Shown here: positions 37,350-49,236 of the stretch, one piece after another
Numbering within the stretch: position 1 is the stretch's first letter
Layout of the letters: every line of letters starts with the position of its first letter
Assembly: GCA_017979445.1 (NCBI GenBank)
Contig: CM030715.1
Location: forward strand, 32,299,756 to 32,363,755
Source of the DNA: Akebia trifoliata
Lineage: Eukaryota > Streptophyta > Magnoliopsida > Ranunculales > Lardizabalaceae
Direction: 5' to 3'
Length of the DNA stretch: 64,000 nucleotides
Translations under genes and position numbers: made by a program
Notes under the pieces: generated by a model
Database searches by the model: none
Told to the model about the DNA's origin: nothing
What the model saw: only the letters and a program-made list of their open reading frames with translations

Positions 37350-40300
37350 ATGGCTAATTCTCTTCCAGGTGCACCCTCCTTTTGTTTTAATAAATTTTGT
37401 TTCTTTAATTATAAAATATATTTATTTTGAACTATGATTTATTTCTTGAATTAATCATTTAAAAAAGATGAAATCTTGATATTTAGACCAGTGGGAAATG
37501 TTGGGTTGTTTTTGTTTTTGTGATATATTTGTAACAAATTTTTTTTGTTGTTGTTGCAAAAATAAATCTTTTGATCAAGAAAAAAAAAGATTCAAATCTA
37601 GCATCTGATCTTGGAAGAATAGTAAATAATTAGATTCCAGTGGATCAGACTAAATTTAGTACTTCTCATTCAAAAGCACGAGTTCAATTGGACCAATAAA
37701 AAAGGAATCTTAAAACCCATAAGAGAATCTATTTTGGTTTTTAGAGATTTAATATTATCTCTTTGATCTGTTGGTAGGGCTGAAATGGGTTACTGTTGAC
37801 CTTATCAATCTCTGTGCTTGTTAGTGTTAATGGATCTCCAATAAGTTTTTGTTATTTTTTTCAGATGGAGTTTGATTCTGTACTCTCATAAATGTTTGGA
37901 TTAATGTCTTGATCAGAGGCAAATTAGATGATTTGTTTTATCGAAATCAATGCCTTATAAATATTGGGTTCCACTCAGAAGATGTAATTCTTAACTTAAT
38001 TCTCATATATGATAGGATTCATGTTGTGGACCCCAATATTTTGGTTAATGTGTAGACGATTATGACAACAATCGCTTACATATCAAGGATGACAAATACT
38101 AATAATTGTTTTCATGTAGATGTCTCCAAAGCTCTCTCAGCCGACGCAAAAGGGGGTAGTCAAGAGACAAAACCACTCATTGTGTGCTTTGGGGAGATGT
38201 TGATTGACTTTGTCCCAACTGTTGGTGGAGTTTCACTTGCGGAAGCACCCTCATTTGAGAAGGCTCCTGGTGGAGCTCCTGCTAATGTTGCTGTTGGGAT
38301 ATCAAAACTGGGTGGGTCTGCAGCGTTTATCGGCAAGGTGCATATTATTAACTTTGTAAACTTTCGATGTAGATGTGGATGTGTCTGTATATAGAATTAG
38401 TTTTGTACCCTTCATTGAATCACAAGTTCGTGGTAGAATCCTTGTTTCTATGTTATGTAGCTCGAGAATCTATGCTTTTGTCTTTTTATACTTCATAGAG
38501 ATTACCCTTTTATGCTTTGCACTGATGCCTTTCTTTACTGAGTTACTTACAATCTTTGAGTCAGGTAGGGGAGGATGAATTTGGGTATATGTTGTCTGAC
38601 ATATTGAAACGAAACAATGTCGACAATTCTGGCATGCGTTTTGACCATGATGCAAGGACAGCACTGGCATTTGTAACACTTAGAGCAGATGGTGAGCGTG
38701 AGTTTATGTTTTTCCGCAATCCAAGTGCAGATATGCTTTTTCGTGAGTCGGAACTTGATGTGGGTCTTATTAAGAAGGTAAATTTAGTATTTGTGGTATT
38801 ATTTAAATTTATTTGGATAAGGAACTACTTGTTCTTTTTTTTTCTCGAAGTACAATTAAAATTTATTGATGATAGCTGAGCAACTTATTTGGGCTTAGAC
38901 CCATGGCTCGGTTGGTTTGACACATTGCAAAGCAACTTTGAGGTCGTGGGTTCAAGTCCAGCTTACCCATCAAAGCTGGTAAAAAAAAACTTGTTTGGTT
39001 TAGCTATTTTTCTGTTTATTGCACATGCAGGCTAGTATATTTCACTATGGCTCAATTAGTTTGATTGAGGAGCCATGTCGTTCTACACATCTCGCTGCGA
39101 TGAATATAGCTAAAAAGGCTGGTTCTATCCTCTCTTATGATCCAAATTTGAGATTGCCACTATGGCCGTCAGCCGAGGCTGCCCAGAAAGCTATCATGAG
39201 CATATGGGACCAAGCAGATATTATTAAGGTAAGCTTTGATAAATGTGACCTCATTCAGAATAGCCTTTCATGGATTGCAACATAATTGAACTGTTGTTTG
39301 GTTAATGAATTTTTTGCTAAGAGCTTTCTTCGCACTTGTAGATTAGTGAGGAAGAAATTTCATTCCTGACTGGAGGTGATGATCCTAATGATGATAATGT
39401 GGTGTTAGAGAAGCTTTATCATCCTAATCTTAAGCTTTTGCTTGTAACTGAAGGATCAAAAGGCTGCAGATATTACACCAAGGTAAGCATATTGATTTTG
39501 TCCCTTACCCATGATTTTAAACATGTTGTTGGAATACTTCAACAAATAGTAACTTTGTTGGTCAGTATCTTAATTTTAATGTGGTAGTTCCATGTATGTT
39601 ACTAATTTTCCCACCAACATGTTATATGTGGCTTTACTAGATAATTTAATGAATTTTTTTAGATGGATAAGCTGGTCTTGAACCCAAGACCTCAACGTTG
39701 CATTGAAATGTGTCAACCAATGGGCTATTGGTCCAAGCCTAGGTCATTTAATGGATTAGAAATGTAGTTCAGAGCCTGACTGAGTCTTTTCATATTGGGT
39801 ATCACTACCAACATGTGAAGGCACCTCCTTGTTTACATTTTTTGATTCTCTAGTCTAAGTAACAAAGACACAAAGCCCTAAAATGCCATTTACAAGTCCC
39901 TTTTTGATGGAGGGAGGATGATTTGATGTTCGATGACCGAATGAGATATCTGATCATCGGATACTTGGTTATCTTCCTTGTAAACATACTAAATATGAGA
40001 ATTCATCTTAGTTAGAAAACCTTGGATTACTATTTTGTATATATGTTCTCTGATTTCAGCAAACCCCAAATTTTTGGGATGAGGCTTTGATGATGATATG
40101 TTTTCTGATTAATGGCTGACCATTTTCCCTCATTTAGTTCAATCTATTACCAAACTAGTTATTCTCTCGTTGACATCGACTTTTTGAACAGAATTTTAGT
40201 GGCAGGGTTCCCGGTGTTAAAGTTAAACCTGTTGACACTACTGGTGCGGGTGATGCATTTGTCAGTGGGATATTGTTCAGTTTAGCTTCTGACTTAAATC

Positions 40301-42026
40301 TGTATCAGGTACCCTTTAATCTTTGCTTAAGTTTGAGTGGAATGGATTGTTTGAATCTTGTTTTCACATTTCTCATATAAGACACTTATATAATTGGGTA
40401 TAGTAGTAATTCCTGCATTTTTTAATATTATTTAGATGTTGGAAACTTTAAATTCTATTAGCTTGATTTTAATATGGTCGTATTCAGGTTCTCGAAAATC
40501 ATCTAGTGTTTAATTGAGCATTAGCATCTTTTTTTTTTTTTCTAGCAAAAAATATGTGAGATAATTTCCAGAAGCTTCTAAAAATTATAATATATGGTAG
40601 ACAATCGTAGAATGGGTTGTAATAAAAAAAAATGAAAACAGAATGTGATGTAATATTTAACGAATGAAAAATTATGTACTTGTATACTACAATATAAAGT
40701 AGTGAGATCCTTTACAGTAACCCTTCTTCATGGCATGCTACCTTTTGCAAGATCATCATGTCTACTGACCAACCCTTCCTTGCTTGGGGGTTTTCAACGA
40801 AGGCTGATAACAAGCCCCAGTTGGAAGAAATATTCAAGTTGAAGATTCTAATGAGTGACGAGAAACCCAAAAGATGATTGAGATTGTAAAAGCAGATATG
40901 AACACACTTTCAATAGTAAAAAAGCATGGATCTGGCCAGAATGGAATGGATGAACAAAGAAGATTCGTTTATTCGACCCCAAATCCTTGGGATAAGGCTT
41001 TGGTGATGATGATGATGATGATGATGATTGGGTATTGAATCATCGGTATCAAGCATTTCTTTAAAATTCTCACTGAATCAAATATTCTTCAAGCAATATC
41101 TACTTTTTGAGCTAACAATTTTGCATTAATTCTTTTCCCAAAACCATTTATTAAATCCACAGAAGACCACAACAGTTTGCATGCACATTTAACGTCATTC
41201 AATAATATCCTTGTGTGTTGATGTCAAAAAGATTTCCTTTGCCTCTCTACCATTGTGGCATCTTTATTGGTTCTCGAACTCCTACCCAATTACATTATAT
41301 ACATGAAAGGACTTCCACTTAGACATATATGCTGGAATGTTCAGGATTCTTCTTTCACCAGGGGTGGATTTAGAGTGGGGGCAATGGGGGCACTTGCCCC
41401 CATAAGAATTTTCAAAACCTTCTGTGGAGTAATGAGCTATTGTGACAGATAATAGTCGCAAATAAAGAAATCTGCCGCTATTGCCCTCGCAATTTGTTTC
41501 ACACTCTTAACCCCCACAAAAAAGTTTCCATGGTTATGTTGCCCCCACAAAAAAAATTACAATCTTTGTTGCTCTCACAAAAAAATTTCCACTCTTAGGT
41601 TGCCTCCACATGTGTAAAATCCTGACACTGCCCGTCTTTCACAAGCAATAATATTCAAAACGTGCAAAATGAACCACCCAATTCTGTGGTTTACTACGGT
41701 GAGGGATGGAAGTGGAGATGGTTTTCTACAAATTGGAAAGCAAAAAAAAAAAAAAAAGTGTTGATGAATCTTGGTATGTAAATGCTATATGATAGTGATA
41801 AGAGCAGAGTGTGTGATTTAATATATATATATATATAAAGATTGCTAGTGAGAAATTTTGAATATGTTTAACAAACTTGTGTTATTGGCAGGATGAGGAG
41901 AGGCTAAGGGAAGCTCTTCTATTTGCGAATGTGTGTGGTGCCATCACAGTCACACAGAGAGGAGCCATTCCTGCATTGCCCACAAGAGAGGCAGTTCACC
42001 AGGCCTTACCCAAAGCTGTTGCATGA
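37350..42026 (+). CDS. Fructokinase (pfkB carbohydrate kinase), 7 coding exons, 346 aa
   Basis: Exons are 37350-37368, 38120-38337, 38565-38777, 39031-39228, 39342-39482, 40192-40308 and 41892-42026, all in frame with GT-AG introns. The enzyme phosphorylates fructose to fructose 6-phosphate with ATP; no transit peptide is apparent, so a cytosolic location is likely. Seen directly: the N-terminal core [14 protein letters not shown] (27-40), pfkB signature 1 with [10 protein letters not shown] (57-66), and pfkB signature 2 DTTGAGDAF with the probable catalytic base Asp284 in GAGD. The end [13 protein letters not shown] is typical of plant fructokinases, and the length fits the usual 320-350 aa. 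The first exon encodes only MANSLP and its codon is completed by exon 2 to Asp; it is the least certain part. An alternative in-frame ATG lies at 38062 in what I call intron 1. Intron 6 (1.6 kb) holds a LINE tail and a hAT MITE; introns 3 and 5 hold SINEs. Confidence 0.93.
38890..38989 (+). mobile_element. SINE in fructokinase intron 3
   Basis: Same family as 24167: GGGCTTAGACCCATGGCTCG head, GGGTTCAAGTCC box B, AGCTTACCCATC end and an A-run of nine. Sense to the gene. Confidence 0.75.
39654..39745 (-). mobile_element. SINE in fructokinase intron 5, antisense
   Basis: On the minus strand it reads GGCTTGGACCAATAGCCCAT, then GGGTTCAAGACCAGCTTATC and an A-tail (T-run at 39654-39660). It is a diverged copy of the family at 24167 and 38890. 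Confidence 0.7.
40055..40100 (+). repeat. Short LINE 3'-tail remnant
   Basis: AACCCCAAATTTTTGGGATG followed by AGGCTTTGATGATGATATG resembles the 3' tail of the LINE remnant at 40790-41030. It lies in fructokinase intron 5. Confidence 0.5.
40790..41030 (+). mobile_element. LINE 3' end with TGATGA tail in fructokinase intron 6
   Basis: The segment ends GACCCCAAATCCTTGGGATA then AGGCTTTGGTGATGATGATG, the tail typical of plant LINEs related to the RWFGHVQRR family. Upstream, AAAAGCATGGATCTGGCC and GAATGGATGAACAAAGAAGA are decayed ends of the coding region. Truncated and dead. Confidence 0.65.
41359..41634. mobile_element. hAT-type MITE with perfect 8-bp duplication, in fructokinase intron 6
   Basis: TCTTTCAC lies at 41351-41358 and 41635-41642. 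The 276-bp element begins CAGGGGTGGATTTAGAGTGG and ends AAATCCTGACACTGCCCG. It contains GGGGGCAATGGGGGCACTTG words shared with the element at 29643. Confidence 0.85.
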
Positions 42027-44308
42027 GATGATAGATAGGCACCAATCACCGCTACCACTTTCGTGTATTTTGTTTGTATTGAACTGCTATTATAAGCTGG
42101 TTTCCATTGTAAGGTAACTAGGCAATCAGTTTCCATTCCTGTTAGTTGTTATGCTTCTGACTGTCTCGTGAACGGACGGACGGGTTGCATAAGCCTTTCC
42201 CTCCCTCGGCATTGGGACATCTTGTTAACCCTTAAAAAAAATTACATTTGAAGATACCAAGGTTTTGGCTAGGTCTGGGATTTGAGGTTGGGTTTACTGT
42301 ATGATTCCATTTTGATATTTGTAACATTGCACGAGCCGCTTTAGATAGAAACAGAAGCTATAGGGCTTAAAACTTAAGTGGTCGAAGAGGTCTTCCAGAT
42401 GTTTCTGGTTTTCAAAAGGTGTTTTCAAACATTTTGTCACTTTGAGGTCTGTATTGCTGCAGAGAAAATATTTTGTAGGGAAAATGGGTTCATTGCAAGA
42501 ATAATTTTGGTATTTGATTGCGCCTTGGGAAATGTCAAACGGGAATTGGATTTTCCTACGGGTGTTCGGGTGATATTTCTCTGCCATTATGAGAAAATAT
42601 ATTTTTTGAAAAATGATTTTCCCATTGAAAATGAAGCCTCATACAAATTGCATTTTCATTGAAAATGATTTATTTTTTCTTTAAATCATATAAGCCACCC
42701 CCTCCTACTTGGAAACCAAATCTTTGATGGTTTTTTCCAACGCTTCCCTCACTCAAAACAAGGCGACCAAACTCGGATTTGCCTCTGCTCAGAAGACGGA
42801 ATTCGAGGTCACGTGAAAGGGTGTTGTTAGGGCACACGTTAAAGTGCAATAGTGCACTTTGGAAATTGGATTTTGTATCGAAAATACCCTTACAAAAATC
42901 TTTTTTTTTTTTACCAAAATACCCTCGTATACTTATTGTACTTTAACGTGTGGCCCTCAGAGCAGATATTAATAAAACCCCTAATATAAAAGGGACGGGT
43001 ACATACTTCTTCCAATGTTACCTTTAAAGACCACATAATCCTGACCGTATAATGGTTAAGATTTATCTTTAAAATAGACTTTTCCAAGATGTGTGTTATC
43101 AAAATACATATAAATCTTACACGGTTAGATCATGTGTTTTCTCAAAAGTCATCAAATAAGATGGAGAAACTATGGAGGTGTCTTAGTTTAGTTGGCAAGG
43201 TCTTTGGGTGATGATACGAGAGGCCCATTGTGGATTATCATCGTTGAGATTACAAATACCACAGAAAATTTATTAAGATTTTTTGACAATTTGTAATAAA
43301 AGTCAATTATAATTTGTATTAGTAAAAATTATAATAATATTTCGACCAATTTTATCTTTTAGTGAAAAATACTATGGTATGTTTGCCTTTTAAAATATAA
43401 ATATTTATTTTCTTTGTTAAATTTAAGAGTATTTTGATTTTTAGATTTAAATGATTTATTTTGTAATAAATATTTTGATAATTAATATCAACAATACTTC
43501 TATAAATATGTTTATAAATTTTTTTATATTTATAATAATGTCATTGTACAAAGATCAATATATCTTTATCATTTTCACTAAAAAACAAAATTACCAGGAG
43601 ACTCACCTGAATCATCTTAATATCATTCATGAACATCCCTACCAAGATCTTATTATTATTATTGCTATTTCTTGTTCAAATTTTAGAAGAAATATCATGA
43701 AATGTTCAAAATAATCAACATGACTCATTGAGTAATCTCAACATCACTCGTGATTGAGCTGAAATGAAATATCGAATTTTAACATCATGCAGACTAGGCT
43801 GCACGACATGCCTAGTTTGCAAGCCTGTTCATAGTCCTAAACATGAATCGATCTAAACATAAATCCGAATCAACCCTATTTGAATATTTTAATTACAACT
43901 TAAAATGAGTCGGATCTAAGTATATCCATATTTAGATTCAAATTTTCTTTATCGACATCCAAATTTGTATCCAAATCTGATTCAGAACCTACCAGATAAA
44001 ACTATATCCAAATCATTTCATTTCGCTTAAATTGGATCTAACCCGAAACCACCTGAATTAGGATTTTGGATAAAATCCGACCCATTTTATAGCCTAATCA
44101 TAATTATAATGAAGAAGAGTAGCGTAAGGTCCGGCTGCATAACATGTGCTTAAGAGTGAGTGAAACATTAATTAATATAGTATGTATATTAGAGCGCACG
44201 TCGGCTGTGAAGTGGGGAAGGATAGAGAGCTGTAAATAGAAACAGAGATCGGGCGAGTAGATGATGATGATGAGGAAGAAGAAGAGAACAGAGTAAGATA
44301 AAGATCCA
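42027..44308. other. Intergenic between fructokinase and the golgin-like gene
   Basis: No gene. Includes a small inverted-repeat element (42829-42958), AT-rich sequence at 43250-43600, and a dispersed repeat rich in GGATCTAA and ATCCAAAT words at 43830-44095. Confidence 0.6.
42829..42958. mobile_element. Small inverted-repeat MITE
   Basis: The left end GGGCACACGTTAAAGTGCAA and the right end, read inverted as GGGCCACACGTTAAAGTACA, define about 130 bp. Flanking trinucleotides are TTA and TCA, so a Harbinger-type insertion is possible but not secure. Confidence 0.6.
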
Positions 44309-47300
44309 ATGGCCACTAAACCTAATCTTCTTCCTGAAATCGGACCAGATGGTCTCCCTAGAGAATCCCCTGTTATTGCCTACACCGAAAAGGTTTCATT
44401 TCAATCTCAATCTCAATCTCGATCTATCTTGTTTGTTTGATCTTTTTTTTTCATAATCTGATGAAATTAATTTTGATTTTGTATCAGATAATAGAGGAGG
44501 AACAGCTCCAATTAAAGAAGTATGTGCTCTTCTCTGCCCTAATTTATGTTCAGATCTCTCACCTTTTCAATTTAGGCTTTTATTTATTTGGCATTTTAAA
44601 TTCATTCTGTTTATGTTATCTGCAACTATTGGAAGTTCTACAATGTGAATCCACTCACATAGTTGAATTTGAATTTACCAAATTGTGGATAATATGTTCT
44701 TTCATATTATTCATCATTATGGTGGTATTTTTACTGGATCTCAAAAACTTCAATGTAGATATCTCAGACACTTTGTAGAGAATTTTGTGCAAGAATCGAT
44801 GATGAATTTATGTGGTTTGGCAAGTTTGTCTGTGTCCACCGGCGATTATGAGATCCTTTCACCGTTTCTGTGAAAATCAGGGTTACAATCTTTCAATCTC
44901 AGCCATCCCCCTGGTGCTTTAAGAGGCCAATACACTTGGCACGTGTTGGAAGGGGTGACTCATGTGTCAATGGGAATAGTCGGACTAAGTCTGGATACCC
45001 ATGTATTAAAAAATAAATTAAAAAAAAGGTCGAAAAGTGCCGAGGCACATTGCCCTTCTCTCGATGCGGCATAGGTATGGTTAAAATGAGTCATATTTTT
45101 TAGCACCCACAATTTCTCCCCTTTTAGGAGCCCCGGGTGTGTCCGAAGTTCCCAATGAGTCGCTTCAAATTCCATGCATATGTCACTCCTATTTCCACTC
45201 CTTATCATTTGAATTTTATAAGTGGCACGGTTCCTCTGGTATTATTTCTAATACAAACTCCATGAATTTCTTAGATATATTGAAGACAATTATTCTAAAA
45301 TCCGTGGTGTTGAACGAGAGCTAGCAAATCTTACATTTGAGTTGAAACTCACTGCTGGACCAAAGAAAGCAGGTAGGCAAAGTTACTTTAGCTATATTTC
45401 TTGGATTTTTGGTTCTCAGTTATATCTTTGACATTTTATATATGATGATTCTTTATGTTAATGCATATGAACAAGTGATAATTGGTCCTTTATTCTCTTC
45501 CATTCCATGAACAAAAAGCACTTGAACACATGCGAAAGAAAATAGAAATTTCAACAGAAAGAATACGTGTTGCTAAGCTGAAAGAAGCAGAAGCACGAAA
45601 GGTATGCTCCACGTTCTTTTGAGGAATCAAATGTGCTTGTCAATGATGTGTAACTGTTTCTTCCTAAAATAGTAATTTATTTTAGAGTTATATTTCAAGT
45701 TTTAATAATGAAGTCTTACCTTTGATAATCAATTAAAGTTGAAATGGTAAGTAATGCTATTTACCTGCTCTTAGAGGCATTTCTATTGAGCTACATCCAA
45801 ATTTCTATACTTGGTATTTTTAGATTATTAATTTATAGAAGATTTTTTTATAGATGTAGAAATTTCATTCTCTGAAGGAAAGAGTACTAAACTCTTGCAT
45901 ATTCATGGTCAAAATACAATCTCAATCAGCTGAAAAGCACAAATAAATACCTCCTTGCAGCATAAAGGCCCACCTAAGTAATACTAAATCCTTAAAAAAC
46001 AAACACTAAAAGTCTAAAACTCATCATATAGATTGGACCAAAGGAAAATAAGTGTTTTGACATTTATGATGATCTCTTGCATTGAATTCTCCTTTCCTTT
46101 GAAGATTCTACTGTTTCATCATTCGAGAGTCCTCAAGAAATTTCAAACGGTATCAGTCTCCATATAATCCTACTTATTGCTTTTAATGCATTTCAGTCAA
46201 ACCCCCTTGAACCCAAGCTAACCACTAACCCTTTACTTATCCAAAAAAAAAAAAAATTCTTCTGTCTCATTCTTGTAAGTTCATAATTACCTTTACCACC
46301 ATCTATCTAAACTACTATATAAATGATCATACTCCTAATATCTTGTCGCACTATTTTCTTTGCATCACTTCAATGCTATATATATATTTTGCGAAGTTGT
46401 GTATGCTTTTAGTTTGTTGCCGAGTCTTGAACTGAGATTTTATATATATATCTATATATATATATATATATATATTTTTGCGAAGTTGTGTATGCTTTTA
46501 GTTTGTTGCCGAGTCTTGAACTGAGATTTTTTCCCCAATTACCCTTGTTTACCTCATCCCATATTGTTGCAATTTCTGCATCCTCATTCATATGTCTTCC
46601 TCTATGCAACCGTATATTGCTCTTTTTCCTCTGTGAATGCCCCCCTTTTCCCCCTTAAAGCTTATACTTGAACATTTATTTCCATTTATTTACACAAAGA
46701 TGGGGGGAAAAGGGGTTTCAAGCTTATACTTGAACATTTATTTATTATTGTAGGCATTGGGTTTTTCCCCCTACAAAGTCCTCTTTATTTCCATTAATAA
46801 ATGAGGGTCTCTTAGAGTATTATTTTTTGGATGTATTTTGCTACTGCATATCTTGTCTTCCCTCTTTCCAGCTAATGGAACATGTTGGTGGATGCCTAAT
46901 GTATTTCAGGTGTGGGAAGAAGCATCAAAGGCCGTTAAAGATGAGGAAGCTATCAAGCAGAAGCTATGTGATGATCTAAATCAGCTGGTATATGCTTATT
47001 TATTCTCATAGTATGTGGATTTTGAAAAAGTGGATCTGTTCTCTAATTTATTTTGCAAACCGTTGTCTCGAGTAGGTCCAGGAAAGCAGTAGCACTCAAT
47101 TTTCAAGACTAGAGGAACTGAAAAGACGACTTGAAGCTTTAAATCCAATAAGGGCTTCTATATCGGACCAACATGTATGTTCTCTTTCCACCTTTCATAA
47201 CTTTCTTATTAAGTACGCATGCTCAAGGGAGGGTGAGGGACCCAAAAAAGACATCCACCCAACCTGTTCCATACACATGGCATGCCTGCGGCAAATACCT

Positions 47301-48514
47301 CCATTTTTTCATAGATAAAAAGAATTTATCAATAAAAGAGAGCCGTGGTTGAGATAACATGCCAAAGTACAAGAGGAAAGAAACTTACAACATTAAGCCT
47401 AACCCAAAGACACCATCTAAAAACAAACTCAAAAAATACCCCCTATGAAATCTGGGTCTAATTTACTCCAATAGAACAGCAGCCCTGAGATTTCCACAAT
47501 CATCTCGCGAAAACTACTATCCATGCCTTCGAAACCTCATTGTTTCTGTCCCTCCAAGTTGCCTAGCAAATGGCAAAAGGAATGAGGGCCCAAGGAATCT
47601 TTTCCTACCCAAGAACACGTTAGGGCTCCAAACTTGGAAGAGAGCAACTGCATTAGGGGTACCCAACTAATGTGAAACAAGCCCAAAGCTTTGCTACAAA
47701 AGGGCAATGCAAAATAATGTGGTCGACCGATTCACCATTCGCCCTGCACAGAGGCAAAAGTTGGGCATAACGAAGCCTCTCCTACTTAAATAGTCAAGAG
47801 CTAGGATTTTACCAGAGGCAGCCAACCAAATGAAAATAGCCACTTTTGGAACCCCAGATAGGTCCCACTGGGAAAGAAGACAAACCTTGGAGGGCCAGAG
47901 TTGAATGGAACGAACTAACTGAAAACATCTTTCCTTAGCACAGGTCCACTACCCTTTTATCAACTCAGATGGCTCAAAAGGAACTTGATCAAGTTTGAAG
48001 GTCAAGTCTGCAAGCTCCCAAATCTCTCAATACCTTCATTTGATGGTTCCCATCTATGTCTTTATGAAATCTTGTCCAAAAATTGTTCTTATCATATTTT
48101 CCAAACCATGTAATTTTAGTTTTGACAGCCAAGAACGATATCGAACCCCTTGAACATCTACCACATGTACTAATGAAATAATTGGTTGATGCTAAAAGTT
48201 GCCAACTGTCTTTCTTGCATGTGTAGGAAGTGAAATCAGTGCAACCTACACAGAGCAACACAACAGCTCAAAATGCTCCTTCAAATCCTAGTACAACAGA
48301 ATCAGCTGGTAGGATACCTGAAAATGCAGAGAGTCAAGTTAATGTATCATCAGTAGTGAACGGTCAAAATCAACAGCTATCTGTCGAGGGAGAAGGAAGA
48401 GGAAAGAAAAAAATTCTCAACCCCCCGGGTAGAGGGAAGGGAATTGGGATTGTGCCTAAGGGTAGAGGACCTGGCTGGACTGGTGCTGGCTTCGATGTGG
48501 ATGGCAGGGCCTAA
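44309..48514 (+). CDS. Coiled-coil protein, probable RAB6-interacting golgin-like, 7 coding exons, 253 aa
   Basis: Exons are 44309-44392, 44488-44519, 45275-45372, 45519-45601, 46910-46987, 47076-47174 and 48227-48514, in frame with GT-AG introns, 762 nt with stop. The N-terminus is [20 protein letters not shown]. Residues from about 29 to 155 are rich in Glu, Lys, Leu and Arg, with heptad-like spacing expected of a coiled coil. The layout ([11 protein letters not shown], then RKKIE, then NQLVQESSS and [14 protein letters not shown]) resembles the plant RAB6-interacting golgin (DUF662) family as I remember it. Then come a Ser/Thr/Asn/Gln-rich linker and a basic Gly/Arg tail ([19 protein letters not shown]) ending GFDVDGRA. 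If it is a golgin it would act at the Golgi membrane with small GTPases; that is inference. The gene structure is well supported, the family name only moderately. Intron 6 contains an antisense LINE fragment. Confidence 0.9.
46387..46530. repeat. 55-bp direct repeat around an AT microsatellite, golgin intron 4
   Basis: TTTTGCGAAGTTGTGTATGC at 46387 recurs at 46476, identical over about 55 bp. Between them lies a TATATA tract of about 34 bp. Probably a recent local duplication by replication slippage. Confidence 0.85.
47260..47960 (-). pseudogene. LINE (L1-type) reverse-transcriptase C-terminus with zf-RVT-like region, antisense in golgin intron 6
   Basis: Minus-strand translation gives [20 protein letters not shown] followed by [11 protein letters not shown], then after frame breaks PFAI and [14 protein letters not shown]. 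This is the zf-RVT layout at the end of plant L1 ORF2. Stops and frameshifts break it. The T-rich sequence near 47310 would be its 3' tail. Confidence 0.8.
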
Positions 48515-49046
48515 GCAACGGGTCGCACCTGAATTTCTCATGTATGTGCAGGAAGGTATAATAGGGAAATTTTTTTGTTCAGTTCGGTTTACTCATATTC
48601 TGTGGGCTGTGTTTAACCTTTCCATTTGTTTTTTCTTCCTTATAGTCTGTCAATCGTATTCTCTCGAATCTCTTTCTTGTTCCATTTGTCTTTACTTCTT
48701 GATCTCGAAACTATAATCTTTCTGTCTAGTCCTGTGCCACTTCACAGACTTGTGAACGTTGATATTTCCGTTAATTGTCAGTAAATCTAAAGTGATTATA
48801 GTTCATTGAAAAAGCAGCTACTTAGTTGTAAGAACCTTTATGAGCATGGAAGCTTGGGGAACATTTGGACGTTGTCATAAATGCAATTTGTGGTATTTTT
48901 TTTAGTGTGAGCATCTGCATTTTGAGATTGGGTGTGTTTGGATGCCTTCCACTTTCATGCCAATGTCAATTTTGCGCATTTCATCCTTTAAATCTGTTGA
49001 CGCATGTAATTGCAATTTGCAGTAATTTTGTTTTTTGACGGAGTGC

Positions 49047-49236
49047 TGATTTTGTAACTCAACCTGACTGGGTAACTCAAAAGCTCACTGAAGTGGCAGG
49101 TACAAGAGCCGTAGATTCTTTCTCTTGGGATAAAACAATTACATGTTTTATGGGGATGTGCAATTGTGTATCCCAAGGGGAAAAATCTACGGTTTGCAGG
49201 GTACACATCAGTTGAGTTTTTGAGTTACAAAATCAT
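49047..49236. mobile_element. Small foldback (MITE-like) element
   Basis: TGATTTTGTAACTCAACCTG on the left pairs with GAGTTACAAAATCATTACA on the right. The centre holds an inner inverted pair, CCGTAGATTCTTTCTCTTGG and CCCAAGGGGAAAAATCTACGG. Confidence 0.65.

Noticed and set aside
38062..38119. Alternative fructokinase start inside intron 1
   Set aside because: An in-frame ATG exists, but the upstream mini-exon has a good donor, the right phase and a conserved duplicate, so I prefer it; the alternative could still be used.
43185..43260. Another SINE
   Set aside because: A box-A-like TAGTTTAGTTGGCAAGG is present but no convincing box B or tail follows.
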